Source: Paenibacillus sp. HWE-109
GTDB taxonomy: Bacteria > Bacillota > Bacilli > Paenibacillales > NBRC-103111
Direction: 5' to 3'
Length of the DNA: 64,000 bases
Assembly: GCF_022163125.1 (NCBI RefSeq)
Contig: NZ_CP091881.1
Span: 5,208,001 to 5,272,000 of the forward strand
Shown here: piece by piece, positions 18,031 through 26,817 of the stretch
Layout: every line of letters starts with the position of its first letter
Numbering within the stretch: position 1 is the stretch's first letter
Translations under genes and position numbers: made by a program
The notes under the pieces: generated by a model
Databases searched by the model: none
Told to the model about the DNA's origin: nothing
The model's input: only the letters and a program-made list of their open reading frames with translations

Positions 18031-19041
18031 TCATTCGCTTGAGAGATTCAATTCTTCCCTCAGTTCAGCCACAATTTGGTATGATTTCAATCGTGCCTCA
18101 TGGTCATAAATTTGTCCAGCAATAATCCACTCGTCAGCCTGCGTTTGCTGCTGAACCTGCTGCATCTTCGCGCGAATTGTCTCTCGGCTCCCGACAAGCG
18201 AATAGCTTAATTGCTGCTGAACGTACATTTTTTCTGTCTGTGTCCAAAGCTCCTCCATGCTGTCAACTGGAGGATTCAACAGTCCGGTACGCCCGCGGAT
18301 AATATTCAGGAACTGCTGCAGCTGCGAAGTCGCCAGCTTCTGAGCCTCCTCGTCGGTATCCGCTGCGATGATGTTGATTCCTACCATTGCATAAGGCTTG
18401 CTGAGCACATCCGAAGGGCGGAAGCTGCTCCGATACAAGTCAAGTGCTGGAAGCAAGTAGCCAGGCGCAAAATGGCTGGCAAACGCAAACGGCAAACCAA
18501 GCTGACCTGCCAATTGTGCGCTGAAACCGCTGGAACCTAGCAGCCAGATCGGGATGTTCATGCCTTCTCCAGGGAAAGCTCGCACGCCCGGCATAGCAGT
18601 CCCTAAGGATGGGTCTAGATAGCCGCGCAGTTCACTAAGCATCTCGGGGAAATCATGACCATCGCTGCCAAGACCACGGCGCAATGCTCGCATAGCAGGT
18701 TGATCGGATCCCGGCGCTCGTCCCAAGCCCAAATCGATACGACCTGGATACAACGATTCCAGGGTGCCGAATTGCTCGGCGATGACGAGTGGCGCATGAT
18801 TAGGCAGCATGATGCCGCCAGAGCCTACACGGATTTTCTTTGTCCCACTGGCAACATGACTGATAATCAAAGACGTCGCTGAGCTGGCGATGCCCGGCAT
18901 ATTGTGATGCTCTGCCAGCCAATAGCGGTGATAGCCCCACTTCTCGGCATGTTGAGCCAAATCCAGCGAACGCTGAAAAGAATCTCGAGGCGTCCCGCCA
19001 ACAATGACAGGAGCCAAGTCTAGAATAGAAAAAGGAATCAT
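18031..19041 (-). CDS. LLM-class flavin-dependent oxidoreductase (luciferase-like, MsnO8/YceB type)
   Basis: 336 residues starting [26 protein letters not shown], a typical start for the MsnO8 branch of bacterial luciferase-like monooxygenases. Further family blocks are [54 protein letters not shown] and [22 protein letters not shown]. It is expected to use reduced FMN or F420; substrate unknown. GGAGG stands ahead of ATG at 19041. Confidence 0.92.
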   Translation of the reverse strand: MIPFSILDLAPVIVGGTPRDSFQRSLDLAQHAEKWGYHRYWLAEHHNMPGIASSATSLIISHVASGTKKIRVGSGGIMLPNHAPLVIAEQFGTLESLYPGRIDLGLGRAPGSDQPAMRALRRGLGSDGHDFPEMLSELRGYLDPSLGTAMPGVRAFPGEGMNIPIWLLGSSGFSAQLAGQLGLPFAFASHFAPGYLLPALDLYRSSFRPSDVLSKPYAMVGINIIAADTDEEAQKLATSQLQQFLNIIRGRTGLLNPPVDSMEELWTQTEKMYVQQQLSYSLVGSRETIRAKMQQVQQQTQADEWIIAGQIYDHEARLKSYQIVAELREELNLSSE

Positions 19042-19451
19042 ACAGGTAACCTCCGTTTTTATATGACTATAAGCATCTTCTTACTTTTTGTAAATTAATA
19101 ATACGAAATAAGCAAAAAAACAAACTTCGGCAGCGTTAGGCCTATTCGCCTTTAGCTTTCAGAAGCTTGTCTGAATTTATTCTAGATTTGCATGACGACC
19201 GAACATGGTCTTCGCGCTCTGCCTTGCATCATCCTCTAATTCCCGTAAACAGACTGCCAGTTGCTCCATGACTTTCAAAATCGTTCAACCACAGCAAGCG
19301 ACTCCTTAAAGTATACTAAAAGATACTATCTTACAAAAAAGTGGGTACTTGTTATTAATTATATAACAGCAGATAATAGAATGCATAGTTGTCAGACCTG
19401 CTGGGGAATCCCAGTAAATAGGCTTTCGGACAACAGAGAAGGAGTGAACAT
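19042..19451. other. Intergenic region between divergent redox genes
   Basis: A 410-base gap between the luciferase-like gene (minus) and the SDR gene (plus). No coding frame was supported. A good sigma-A-type promoter for the SDR is listed separately; the remainder is AT-rich with no clear operator seen. Confidence 0.7.
19349..19377 (+). promoter_or_regulatory. Predicted sigma-A promoter for the SDR gene
   Basis: TTGTTA at 19349-19354, a 17-base spacer and GATAAT at 19372-19377, about 75 bases before the SDR start. Each hexamer differs from consensus by one or two bases. Confidence 0.55.
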
Positions 19452-20171
19452 ATGGATTTAAAAGATAAAAAAGCACTTCTAACTGGTGCCGGAAAAGGTA
19501 TCGGCAAAGCTGCTGCCATTGCATTAGCCAAAGAAGGGGTGCATCTAGGACTGCTTTCCAGAAGTCAAAGTGACTTGGAGGCTCTTAAACAGCATCTAAC
19601 AACCACCTACGGAGTTAATGTTTATATCGCCACTGCAGATATTTCCAATAAGGATGAGGCTGATCGAGCGATTGAAGGTCTTATTCAGGACCTGGGATCC
19701 GTTGACATCCTGCTCAATAATGCAGGCGTAGCGCAGTTCGGCACCTTGGTTGAAATGGACCCTGAACAGTGGGAGCGCATCATTCAAACCAATCTCATGG
19801 GAACTTATTATGTAACACGGGCTGTTCTTCCTGCCATGCTCGAGCAGCGCAGCGGCAGCATTGTCAACATAGCGTCTACCGCAGGAGAGCGCGGATTTGC
19901 CACAGGTTCTGCTTATTGCGCCTCCAAATTCGCCATCCTTGGTTTGACAGAAGCCCTGATGCAAGAGGTGCGCAAATCGAACATCCGTGTTACTGCCCTA
20001 ACGCCTAGTACAGTTAATACTGATCTTGCCGTCAATACCGGACTTCCCATCGGAGACGAAGATCGCATGATGCAGCCTGAGGATGTAGCTGAACTCCTCA
20101 TGGCCACTTTGAAACTGCCTGACCGTGTATTCATTAAAACAGCGGGTATTTGGACAACCAATCCGCAATAA
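19452..20171 (+). CDS. Short-chain dehydrogenase/reductase (FabG-like SDR)
   Basis: 239 residues with the Rossmann glycine motif TGAGKGIG (11-18), NNAG near residue 89, and catalytic Ser142, Tyr155 and Lys159 (YCASK). It resembles 3-oxoacyl-ACP reductase-like SDRs; the true substrate is not evident and a role in fatty acid synthesis is not implied by context. GAAGGAG lies 8 bases before ATG. A YqjM-type ene reductase follows 64 bases downstream on the same strand, suggesting a two-gene redox operon. Confidence 0.93.
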   Translation: MDLKDKKALLTGAGKGIGKAAAIALAKEGVHLGLLSRSQSDLEALKQHLTTTYGVNVYIATADISNKDEADRAIEGLIQDLGSVDILLNNAGVAQFGTLVEMDPEQWERIIQTNLMGTYYVTRAVLPAMLEQRSGSIVNIASTAGERGFATGSAYCASKFAILGLTEALMQEVRKSNIRVTALTPSTVNTDLAVNTGLPIGDEDRMMQPEDVAELLMATLKLPDRVFIKTAGIWTTNPQ

Positions 20172-20235
20172 TCACCAGAACCTCAACTTGCCACTAGAGA
20201 AAAAGAGCACGATTTATCGGATGGAGGAATTTCGC

Positions 20236-21264
20236 ATGAAAAAAGATTTATTCACACCTTATGACCTCAAGGGTCTCCATATAAAAAACCGCGTCGTGAT
20301 GGCGCCGATGTGTCAATATTCCGTTACCGAAAAAGATGGCAAACCGAATGAATGGCATTATGTCCATTATGTAAGCCGCGCAATTGGCGGTACTGGGCTC
20401 TTAATCATGGAAATGACGGATGTACATCCCGACGGTCGAATTACCGATGGTGATTTGGGCATTTGGTCAGATGAACATATCCCGGCATTCGCCAGAATCA
20501 TAGATGGCGTCCATGCGCATGGCGCCAAAATCGGCATTCAAATTGCCCATGCGGGACGTAAAGCCGAAGATGCGGCAGTACCTGTAGCTCCTTCCGCGAT
20601 CCAATTTCCAGGCGCTCCTTACAAAATGCCCCATGCCCTGACAACAAGCGAAGTGCAGGAAGTGGTTGGCCAATTTGCCGATGCTGCCCGCCGCGCAGTC
20701 CAAGCTGGTGTAGATACACTTGAGCTTCATGGCGCTCATGGGTACTTGATTCACCAATTCCAATCACCGCTCACGAACAATAGGGAAGATGTTTACGGTC
20801 AGGATCTCGCCCGATTCGGCGTAGAAGTCATTCAGGCGGTGAAAAAAGAAATGCCGGCAGATATGCCGCTCATCTTCCGCATCTCTGCCGTCGAGTATGC
20901 GGACGGCGGCTATGATATTGATCATGCCATCGAGCTGTCCAAAGCCTATCAAGCTGCTGGCGTCGATGCTTTTCATGTGAGCACAGGAGGAGAGGGCCCT
21001 GCCGGCCAAAGAAAACCGGGCAACCATCCCGGTTATCAAGTGCCGTTCGCGCGCCAGATTCGTGAAGCGCTGCAAGTCCCTGTCATCGCAGTCGGCATGC
21101 TCGAGGATCCTGCGCTCGCTCAATCCGTTATCGGCAACGAAGATGCCGATTTGGTTGCCATTGCGCGCGGCCTGCTGCGTGACCCTTACTGGGCAACACA
21201 TGCTGCTGTTGCCTTGAAAAGCAATCACACCAGCATCCCGCAGCCGTATATCCGGGCCTACTAA
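20236..21264 (+). CDS. namA: NADPH dehydrogenase, old yellow enzyme family (YqjM/NamA-like)
   Basis: 342 residues aligned to YqjM: it has the regulatory Cys26 (VVMAPMCQYS), the substrate-binding pair His165/His168 (HGAHGYL), the FMN-site HAGRKAE and a final DLVAIARGLLRDPYW. OYEs of this type reduce activated C=C bonds and respond to electrophile or oxidative stress. The start at 20236 is set by GGAGG 8 bases upstream; 37 earlier in-frame codons run back into the SDR gene and are excluded. The catalytic Tyr and C-terminal Arg finger expected for YqjM dimers seem conserved in part (PQPYIRAY end). Confidence 0.93.
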   Translation: MKKDLFTPYDLKGLHIKNRVVMAPMCQYSVTEKDGKPNEWHYVHYVSRAIGGTGLLIMEMTDVHPDGRITDGDLGIWSDEHIPAFARIIDGVHAHGAKIGIQIAHAGRKAEDAAVPVAPSAIQFPGAPYKMPHALTTSEVQEVVGQFADAARRAVQAGVDTLELHGAHGYLIHQFQSPLTNNREDVYGQDLARFGVEVIQAVKKEMPADMPLIFRISAVEYADGGYDIDHAIELSKAYQAAGVDAFHVSTGGEGPAGQRKPGNHPGYQVPFARQIREALQVPVIAVGMLEDPALAQSVIGNEDADLVAIARGLLRDPYWATHAAVALKSNHTSIPQPYIRAY

Positions 21265-21317
21265 GATAAGGCTGTCACAATAGTCACATAGCCTAGAAGC
21301 AGCCCCTCTATTGGCAA

Positions 21318-21393
21318 ATAAGAGTCTCCAGCAGCTTCTATTTGCGGAAAAAAGGGGCAGTTTTCATGAATAGAAGTCCCGATAGACTCTTAT
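21318..21393. repeat. 76-bp repeat C, intact copy
   Basis: Starts ATAAGAGTCTCCAGCAGCTT and ends GATAGACTCTTAT, so the ends are inverted (ATAAGAGTCT / AGACTCTTAT). A second copy starts at 21432 and is split by the insertion sequence. Confidence 0.85.
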
Positions 21394-21497
21394 CGCCGAA
21401 GAAACACGCAAAACTCCCCACAAACGAAGGAATAAGAGTCTCCAGCAGCTCCTATTTGCGAAAAAAGCGACCATTTTACATGGATAGAAGTCTTTAG

Positions 21498-23185
21498 GAG
21501 TCTGTCCGACGAAAAGAATTAAAAGAGCACTCCATCGTGAAACTGAACGATGAGTGCTCTTTATGTGTAGCTTTGTAGCTTTTCCCTGTTCAATCTGGTT
21601 TTTCCGTAGCCTACTCCCTCTCATCCAGCCACTCTTTGTTTACGGGCAGACCTCTCCCGTTTGTACAAAGTGGCTGGTTTGGGATACTTCGCCGCATGCA
21701 ATTTGCGGATGTTGTGGCTTAGAGAGAGCAGTATGAACTCCCCAGATACTTTATCCTCGCCCCGCAAATGGAATTGACGAAATCCTTGAACCTCCTTCAA
21801 CTGCCCCCATATCGGTTCAACGATCGCCTTACGCATTCGGTAAACGGCTGTTCCCTCATCACTTTGCACTTTCGTTCGCATTTCCTCTCGCAGGGGATCA
21901 TGCTCGCTACGTGTGATGGAACGCTTCCCTGTTTTACTTTTTACACACTCGTCTCGAAAAGGACATTCGCTACAGACGCTGCATTCATAAACCCAAGTCG
22001 TTGGCTTATCTGCATCATTCGCATGCACGGTTCGTTTCCGTGTAAGCTCTTTGCCAGCAGGGCAGAGATAATAATCTAGCTCAGGTACATAAGTGAAGTT
22101 GGTCTTGTCGTAGGCATTATTCTTTTTTTTGTTTTCGCGATCGGCAGCAATGTAGGCATCCACTTCAGCCTCCAGCGCCGCTGCAATGTTGGACGCACTA
22201 AAATACCCTGCATCAGCACTCAGCTTCTGAGGCCTATCTCCTGTCATTGTTTTCATGGAATGAAGCACGTTTTCAAACTGCTGTTGATCGGTTGTTTGGT
22301 TACTCATTTGAAGTCCAACGATGAAGCCATGATCGCTGTCTACGGCAATTTGTGGATTGTAGCCTTGAATGACACCTTGGTTCCGCGTGCTCATGATGCG
22401 AGAGTCGGCATCGGTAAAATTAAATTGATCGCTCTGAGGAGATTCGGCCTGTTCCGCTGGCCGCTGTTCTTCCAAATTCTCCAGCGCAGATTTTATTTGC
22501 GCGATGCGGGCATAGCGTTCCTCCAACGATAGGGAAGGACTCGTCGGATGGGGTTCCTCCAACATTTCCTCGGTAGCAGAATACTCCAATGCTTGCCGGA
22601 CTTCGTCTTCCAATTGAACGAGGCGTTTTTGCATACGCTCACGTGACATCGATTTATGTTTAGAGGCGCTTGCCTTTATTTTAGAACCGTCAATGCTCAC
22701 ATGCCCGAGCGAGATATAGCCCAGTTCCATAGCGATTTGTATGACTTGTTTGAATAAACCTGGAAGGGTATCCAGGTGGTTCTTCCGAAAGTCACTCAGC
22801 GTACGAAAATCTGGCAGGTATCCGCCACATAACCAGCGAAAAGGAATGCTTTCTTTCGTAGCTATTTGAAGTTTCCTAGACGTGAAGACGCCTGTCGCAT
22901 ACCCATAGAACCACAGTTTGAGCAGCATGGCAGGATGATAGGCTTCTTCTCCACGCTTGGAGTATTTGTTAGTAATGGCAGATAGGTCTAACTGCTCGAC
23001 GATGTCGCTGACAAGTCTAACTTCATGATCATCTGTTACCCACTCGCTTAAATAGATAGGTAGAAGTTCACCTTGCTCTGTGGTATATGCTTTGAATTTA
23101 GCCATGCCTACGACACATCCTTTTGAAGTCTTATTACTACTTATTCGGAATTGTTTGACTAATTCCTGTTTCGTCGGACAGACTC
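21498..23185 (-). mobile_element. IS1182-family insertion sequence, 1688 bp
   Basis: Both ends carry the same 17-base terminal inverted repeat GAGTCTGTCCGACGAAA, followed by imperfect matches around GAATTA. The element is flanked by TTAG on both sides (21494-21497 and 23186-23189), read as a 4-bp target duplication. It encodes one complete transposase on the minus strand and looks intact. Confidence 0.9.
21621..23105 (-). CDS. IS1182-family DDE transposase
   Basis: 494 residues. The N-terminal part has the IS1182/IS5-like Tnp block (YHPAMLLKLWFYGYATGVFTSRKL, PDFRTLSDFRKNH). The probable catalytic triad is Asp139 (HVSIDGSKIKA), Asp298 (KLSADAGYFSA) and Glu430 (RKAIVEPIWGQLKE). A cysteine cluster CSVCSECPFRDEC (about 375-387) precedes the last catalytic residue, as usual in this family. 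No frameshift or internal stop is seen, so it may be active. Confidence 0.95.
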   Translation of the reverse strand: MAKFKAYTTEQGELLPIYLSEWVTDDHEVRLVSDIVEQLDLSAITNKYSKRGEEAYHPAMLLKLWFYGYATGVFTSRKLQIATKESIPFRWLCGGYLPDFRTLSDFRKNHLDTLPGLFKQVIQIAMELGYISLGHVSIDGSKIKASASKHKSMSRERMQKRLVQLEDEVRQALEYSATEEMLEEPHPTSPSLSLEERYARIAQIKSALENLEEQRPAEQAESPQSDQFNFTDADSRIMSTRNQGVIQGYNPQIAVDSDHGFIVGLQMSNQTTDQQQFENVLHSMKTMTGDRPQKLSADAGYFSASNIAAALEAEVDAYIAADRENKKKNNAYDKTNFTYVPELDYYLCPAGKELTRKRTVHANDADKPTTWVYECSVCSECPFRDECVKSKTGKRSITRSEHDPLREEMRTKVQSDEGTAVYRMRKAIVEPIWGQLKEVQGFRQFHLRGEDKVSGEFILLSLSHNIRKLHAAKYPKPATLYKRERSARKQRVAG

Positions 23186-23218
23186 TTAGAGACTCTTATC
23201 TGGGGGCCAAACCGCAAC

Positions 23219-23276
23219 AAAAAAAGATTGCCACAGCCAACCGGCCTAAGGGACTGGTGGTTTGGCAATCTTTTTG
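23219..23276. terminator. Strong bidirectional terminator downstream of the PhyH gene
   Basis: AAAAAGATTGCC pairs with GGCAATCTTTTT across a GC-rich inner region. It lies just after the stop of the minus-strand dioxygenase gene and shields it from the IS. Confidence 0.75.
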
Positions 23277-24080
23277 CTATACAAAGAGCTTCTTCAAAGG
23301 CACACTATCTGCATCCGGCACATAATGCTTAAAGGGATTCGGGCTAATATCCCCTAACAATTGACGGACTTCGGGCGACGCGTTCTTCAGCAAATCCTCT
23401 GACGCCTTGTGGTAATCGATCGGTCTCATCCAAATTGGGCTATAGCCCATGAACAGCTGTCTGCGCGTAAACTCCGAGCGATTGACGCCCCCCGCATGCC
23501 ACAGGTTCTGTGCAAAAATAAACACATCCCCCGGTTTGCCGCATACCTGCGTCTCGCCTTCGAGCGGCAGATCAACATTGCCCTGAACAGGACGATAATC
23601 AGGCATCCGGTGACTGCCAGGAATGATCTTCGTATTGCCTCTGTCCGGCTCAGACATATCGCTAAGGATATAGCAGATTTTGATATAATACATGGACGTT
23701 AGTCCATTGATCGTTGGAAAATGGGGACTAGGACCGTCCTGATGCCAATTGATGAAACTATTCGTCTCCGTCTTCAGATCACTAGGATTCGGCTCCCGAA
23801 CCGTCAAATGAGAAATATGCAGCTGAATGTTATACCCCAACAAATTTACGATAAGCGGCAGCAGTGTCGGTTCATCGATGAGAGAAGCAATCGCCGGATG
23901 CCGCTCCACGCTATGATAAATATTGTGAGCCAGAGACTGTTTCTCCTCCGAGAGAATATGGTCAATGGCCCCATTCAAATGGGCAACTTGCTCACTGGAA
24001 AGGATATTCCGCAAGATTAGATAACCGTCTTGATTAAACTGTTTAACTAAAGGCGCAAGTTCCAATGTACGTTGATTCAT
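23277..24080 (-). CDS. Phytanoyl-CoA dioxygenase-family Fe(II)/2-oxoglutarate oxygenase
   Basis: 267 residues. The metal triad is visible as His113-x-Asp115 (NWHQDGPSP) and His195 (QNLWHAGGVN), with Arg206/207 for 2-oxoglutarate. PGSHRMPDY and KPGDVFIFAQNLWHAG are typical PhyH blocks. Such enzymes hydroxylate small molecules; the substrate is unknown. ATG at 24080 has GGAGG 9 bases upstream. The gene follows the LacI regulator but has its own palindromic operator between terminator and start, so it is probably the regulator's main target. Confidence 0.9.
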   Translation of the reverse strand: MNQRTLELAPLVKQFNQDGYLILRNILSSEQVAHLNGAIDHILSEEKQSLAHNIYHSVERHPAIASLIDEPTLLPLIVNLLGYNIQLHISHLTVREPNPSDLKTETNSFINWHQDGPSPHFPTINGLTSMYYIKICYILSDMSEPDRGNTKIIPGSHRMPDYRPVQGNVDLPLEGETQVCGKPGDVFIFAQNLWHAGGVNRSEFTRRQLFMGYSPIWMRPIDYHKASEDLLKNASPEVRQLLGDISPNPFKHYVPDADSVPLKKLFV

Positions 24081-24106
24081 CTCGTATTCCTCCATGGATT
24101 CGCATT

Positions 24107-24122
24107 ATTTACTCGAGTAAAT
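24107..24122. promoter_or_regulatory. LacI-type operator in front of the PhyH gene
   Basis: A perfect 16-base palindrome ATTTACTCGAGTAAAT with the central CG step typical of LacI-family operators. It lies 27 bases upstream of the PhyH start. Nearly the same site stands before the regulator gene itself. Confidence 0.75.
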
Positions 24123-24130
24123 TTTAACTT

Positions 24131-24158
24131 AAAAAATATTCCCCCTATTTCTGGGGGC
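24131..24158 (-). terminator. Terminator of the LacI regulator gene
   Basis: On the minus strand CCCCC-AGAAATA-GGGGG is followed by AATATTTTTT. It separates regulator and PhyH transcription. Confidence 0.6.
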
Positions 24159-24163
24159 ACTTC

Positions 24164-25153
24164 CTACGTGCTTTCACGAACAACCAACTCATTCTTTAAG
24201 ATTTCATTCTTAACCGCTTGACCTTGAATAAGCGCAAGCATCCGCTCAAGCGTCGCCTCTCCTATGGCTATTCTTGGGTAGTGAATCGTGGTAATTGTCG
24301 GCGATGTCTGGGATGACATGAGAATATCCTCACAGCCTACGATTGCCAACCGCTCGGGTACAGCAATTCCCAGCTGTTTGCAAGCAGCAACAGCACCTGC
24401 AGCCGTTAAATCATTGACACATAAAAGCGCTTGATAAGAAAAATCGGACTGCGACGTCCATTTGGCCACCAAATGCCTGTAAGCCGTCTCGAAATTACAG
24501 GAATCGACCTCAAACAATTCATCGAGTTGTATATCCTCTTCGCCAGCCGCATGAATCAATGCTCGGTTACGCACTTCATAATGCTGTGAGCTCATTTGCT
24601 GACCTGCTGTCAGATAAGCGATGGAACGGTAGCCGCGACTTTTCAAATGTACAAACAGTTGTTTCATCGCAGAGGCCCAGTCAATATCAAGAAACGGAAC
24701 AATGCCCTTCTCGTTGGAGCTAGGCTCCATAATTGAAATAATAGGGATACCTTGTTGTTGGAAATATTCAATCGTTGTCATCGCTAGACTTTGACCCAAA
24801 AGAATAATCCCATCTACTCTTCCAGCAAACAACGACTTGAGAATTTCTTCTTGTTGGGATTGGAATTTTTGAAAGAACAGAAAATAGCCGCGTTCCATCG
24901 CGCTTCGCTCAAGACTAATCAGAATCCCTGCTTCAAAAGGGTTTCCTAGGTTATTGACGAGCACAGCGAGCTGTTGGGTTTTCTTGGTTTTCATACTTCT
25001 GGCTACAAGGTTGGGTCGATAATCCAATTCCTTAATAACAGCCAGCACCTTGTTGCGCGTAGCTTCCTTGACATTGTTCTTATTGTTCATCACATAGGAT
25101 ACAACAGCAACGGAGACACCAGCGCGCTCTGCAACATCTTTTCGTGTAACCAT
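24164..25153 (-). CDS. LacI-family transcriptional regulator
   Basis: 329 residues. An N-terminal helix-turn-helix (TRKDVAERAGVSVAVVSYVMN), the hinge (ELDYRPNLVARSMKTKKT) and a periplasmic-binding-protein-like core follow. The C-terminal part has VGCEDILMSSQTSPTITTIHYP. The effector is probably a sugar or small polar molecule. Two matching palindromes, one before its own gene and one before the PhyH oxygenase gene, suggest autoregulation plus control of that enzyme. ATG at 25153 has GGAGG 6 bases upstream. Confidence 0.95.
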   Translation of the reverse strand: MVTRKDVAERAGVSVAVVSYVMNNKNNVKEATRNKVLAVIKELDYRPNLVARSMKTKKTQQLAVLVNNLGNPFEAGILISLERSAMERGYFLFFQKFQSQQEEILKSLFAGRVDGIILLGQSLAMTTIEYFQQQGIPIISIMEPSSNEKGIVPFLDIDWASAMKQLFVHLKSRGYRSIAYLTAGQQMSSQHYEVRNRALIHAAGEEDIQLDELFEVDSCNFETAYRHLVAKWTSQSDFSYQALLCVNDLTAAGAVAACKQLGIAVPERLAIVGCEDILMSSQTSPTITTIHYPRIAIGEATLERMLALIQGQAVKNEILKNELVVREST

Positions 25154-25171
25154 ACATCCTCCTTCCTCGTA

Positions 25172-25187
25172 ATTTACTCGAGTATAT
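25172..25187. promoter_or_regulatory. LacI-type operator in front of the regulator gene
   Basis: ATTTACTCGAGTATAT matches the 24107-24122 palindrome at 14 of 16 positions with the identical TTTACTCGAGTA core. It lies about 19 bases upstream of the lacI-type start, adjacent to its ribosome binding site. Confidence 0.72.
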
Positions 25188-25292
25188 TTCTTGGTTTCAT
25201 TGTATTTTTATTGCTCACGAATGTCAATAGGTATGAAGAAAACCGGCCATCCTGCCTTAAGAAATGAGCCTCTTACTAGTATCAGATCTTAT

Positions 25293-25550
25293 TAAGGGAA
25301 CTAGGGGACGCTAATTAGGCAAAAAGCAGGGATGCGAGGGTAATAGCGGAACTACAGGGTCTTATTTCCACAGAAAGCGTTGAAAATTCCCAGCAAACAG
25401 CAAAATAGCGTACTGTAGTTCCCCCTCCCTCCCGATCATGTCACTTTTTGCTACTATAGCGCACTGTAGTTCCCTCCCTGCACGATGCAACTCCGGCAAC
25501 TCGAGCAACTCGGCTAACTCCTCGATCACTCCAAGACATATAAAATATTC
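25293..25550. repeat. Dispersed intergenic repeat A, copy 2
   Basis: Starts TAAGGGAACTAGGGGACG and is collinear with 16318-16556; the 3' part (GAGCAACTC ... ATCACTCCA ... ACATA) is also shared with small indels. It fills most of the 488-base gap between the LacI regulator and the acyltransferase gene, which otherwise shows no coding frame. Confidence 0.8.
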
Positions 25551-25552
25551 AC

Positions 25553-25582
25553 AAAAAACCTAGCCGCAGGCCGCAGGCTAGG
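25553..25582 (-). terminator. Terminator of the acyltransferase gene
   Basis: CCTAGCC pairs with GGCTAGG around a 10-base loop; on the minus strand the stem is followed by TTTTTT. Confidence 0.7.
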
Positions 25583-25641
25583 TTCTCTCTCAATCTGTAC
25601 TCAATACGCAAGCTTGAAGGGCTTACGTTCCATAGCTTCCT

Positions 25642-26724
25642 TCAAATAGACAACCATTTCCTTGCTTTTCTATATACCAGTGTTAATATCCAAGGAATTG
25701 CCACAATGAGCACAAACACGATTACATTGTACAAATTGAACAGAAGAATCGAGCCAGGCACATGAACTTTGTATTTCCATAAAGACAGCAGCGCTGGGTG
25801 CATGAGATATACACCGAATGATACGGAACCCAAGGAAACAAAGAAGCGTGCTAAGCCAGCCATTTGCTGCTGCATCCATTTGGCGATCCAAATAAAGCTG
25901 ACACCAATGCCTACGCTGTATAACAGCCATAATAGTTCAAACCAGGTATTTTCGAATTGATATCCTCTTAATCCAAGCAAATACAGCGAGGCATACGTAA
26001 GCCCGATAAGGAGTGTTGCCGGGAGCACCCATGCTTTGTTGCGATCCAACCAGGCGCGGAAGGCTCCATAGTTGATACCGATGGCACCGCCAATGAGGAA
26101 GTAGCCGAAATACGTGATACACAGTTCTGGCTTGTGACTTATCGTACCGAACCAATGGCTATAAATATACACGCCAGCTTGAATGGCTAGTCCCCACAAA
26201 GCCAATGTTCGCTTGAACCATGCTGCCTGCCTGACTGCCCAAACCAACAATGGAAACAGGACATAAAATTGGACGATAATGATCATAAAATACAAGTGAT
26301 ACCCGGAATCCGCCCATTTCAGCTGCTCCAAAAACACGCTGAAATCAAGCTTTACCGGATGTTCAGGCGTCCATAACCAAGGATTATATAAATAGTAGAA
26401 AAATGACCAAACAATATAAGGGATCAAAACTTGCCGAACACGTTTCCAATAGAAGATGCCTGCCTGCTTTGCGCTCCAATTGTCTGTATAAATATAGAAC
26501 AAGACGATGCCGCTCAAGAAAATAAAAACAGGAACTGCGAAATAGCTGATTTTGTTTACAAATAATGCGAGCAGCTGTGTACTGCTGCCTTTCAGAGCCG
26601 GATCCACTGTCCAATCAGCTGTCACGTGAATCAGCACGACAGCAAGGATGGCAAATGCTCTTACGATATCAAGCTCCGTGATTTTTGCTTTAGCCATGTC
26701 GGTTTCAAATCCTCTTTTCCTCAT
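25642..26724 (-). CDS. Acyltransferase-3 family membrane protein
   Basis: 360 residues with about ten membrane spans. The first span carries the catalytic-type motif [16 protein letters not shown] (His in the first helix), then [18 protein letters not shown] and [20 protein letters not shown], all typical of the OafA/acyltransferase-3 family that acylates surface sugars or lipids. Two starts are possible: ATG at 26724 with AAAGGG upstream, or the ATG nine codons later ([10 protein letters not shown]); the latter marks the conserved region. No linked surface-glycan genes are seen. Confidence 0.85.
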   Translation of the reverse strand: MRKRGFETDMAKAKITELDIVRAFAILAVVLIHVTADWTVDPALKGSSTQLLALFVNKISYFAVPVFIFLSGIVLFYIYTDNWSAKQAGIFYWKRVRQVLIPYIVWSFFYYLYNPWLWTPEHPVKLDFSVFLEQLKWADSGYHLYFMIIIVQFYVLFPLLVWAVRQAAWFKRTLALWGLAIQAGVYIYSHWFGTISHKPELCITYFGYFLIGGAIGINYGAFRAWLDRNKAWVLPATLLIGLTYASLYLLGLRGYQFENTWFELLWLLYSVGIGVSFIWIAKWMQQQMAGLARFFVSLGSVSFGVYLMHPALLSLWKYKVHVPGSILLFNLYNVIVFVLIVAIPWILTLVYRKARKWLSI

Positions 26725-26777
26725 AAATACCCTTTAACTATAGACATTTCCGGCATGTTTCGCAATATCCACTCGCA

Positions 26778-26808
26778 CAAAACGTCCCTATTTGTAGAAA
26801 TAGGAACG
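26778..26808 (-). terminator. Terminator of the ApbE/ferric reductase-like operon
   Basis: On the minus strand CGTTCCTATTT pairs with AAATAGGGACG (one G-T pair) around CTAC, followed by TTTTG. Confidence 0.7.
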
Positions 26809-26817
26809 CTTGATTGA

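Larger units (their letters stand above)
21432..23199. repeat. 76-bp repeat C, copy interrupted by the IS element
   Basis: The left part 21432-21497 (66 bases) and right part 23190-23199 (10 bases), after removing the IS and one TTAG duplicate, rebuild a 76-base copy that aligns without gaps to 21318-21393 (for example AGCAGCT(C)CTATTTGCG and the AGACTCTTAT end). Confidence 0.85.
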
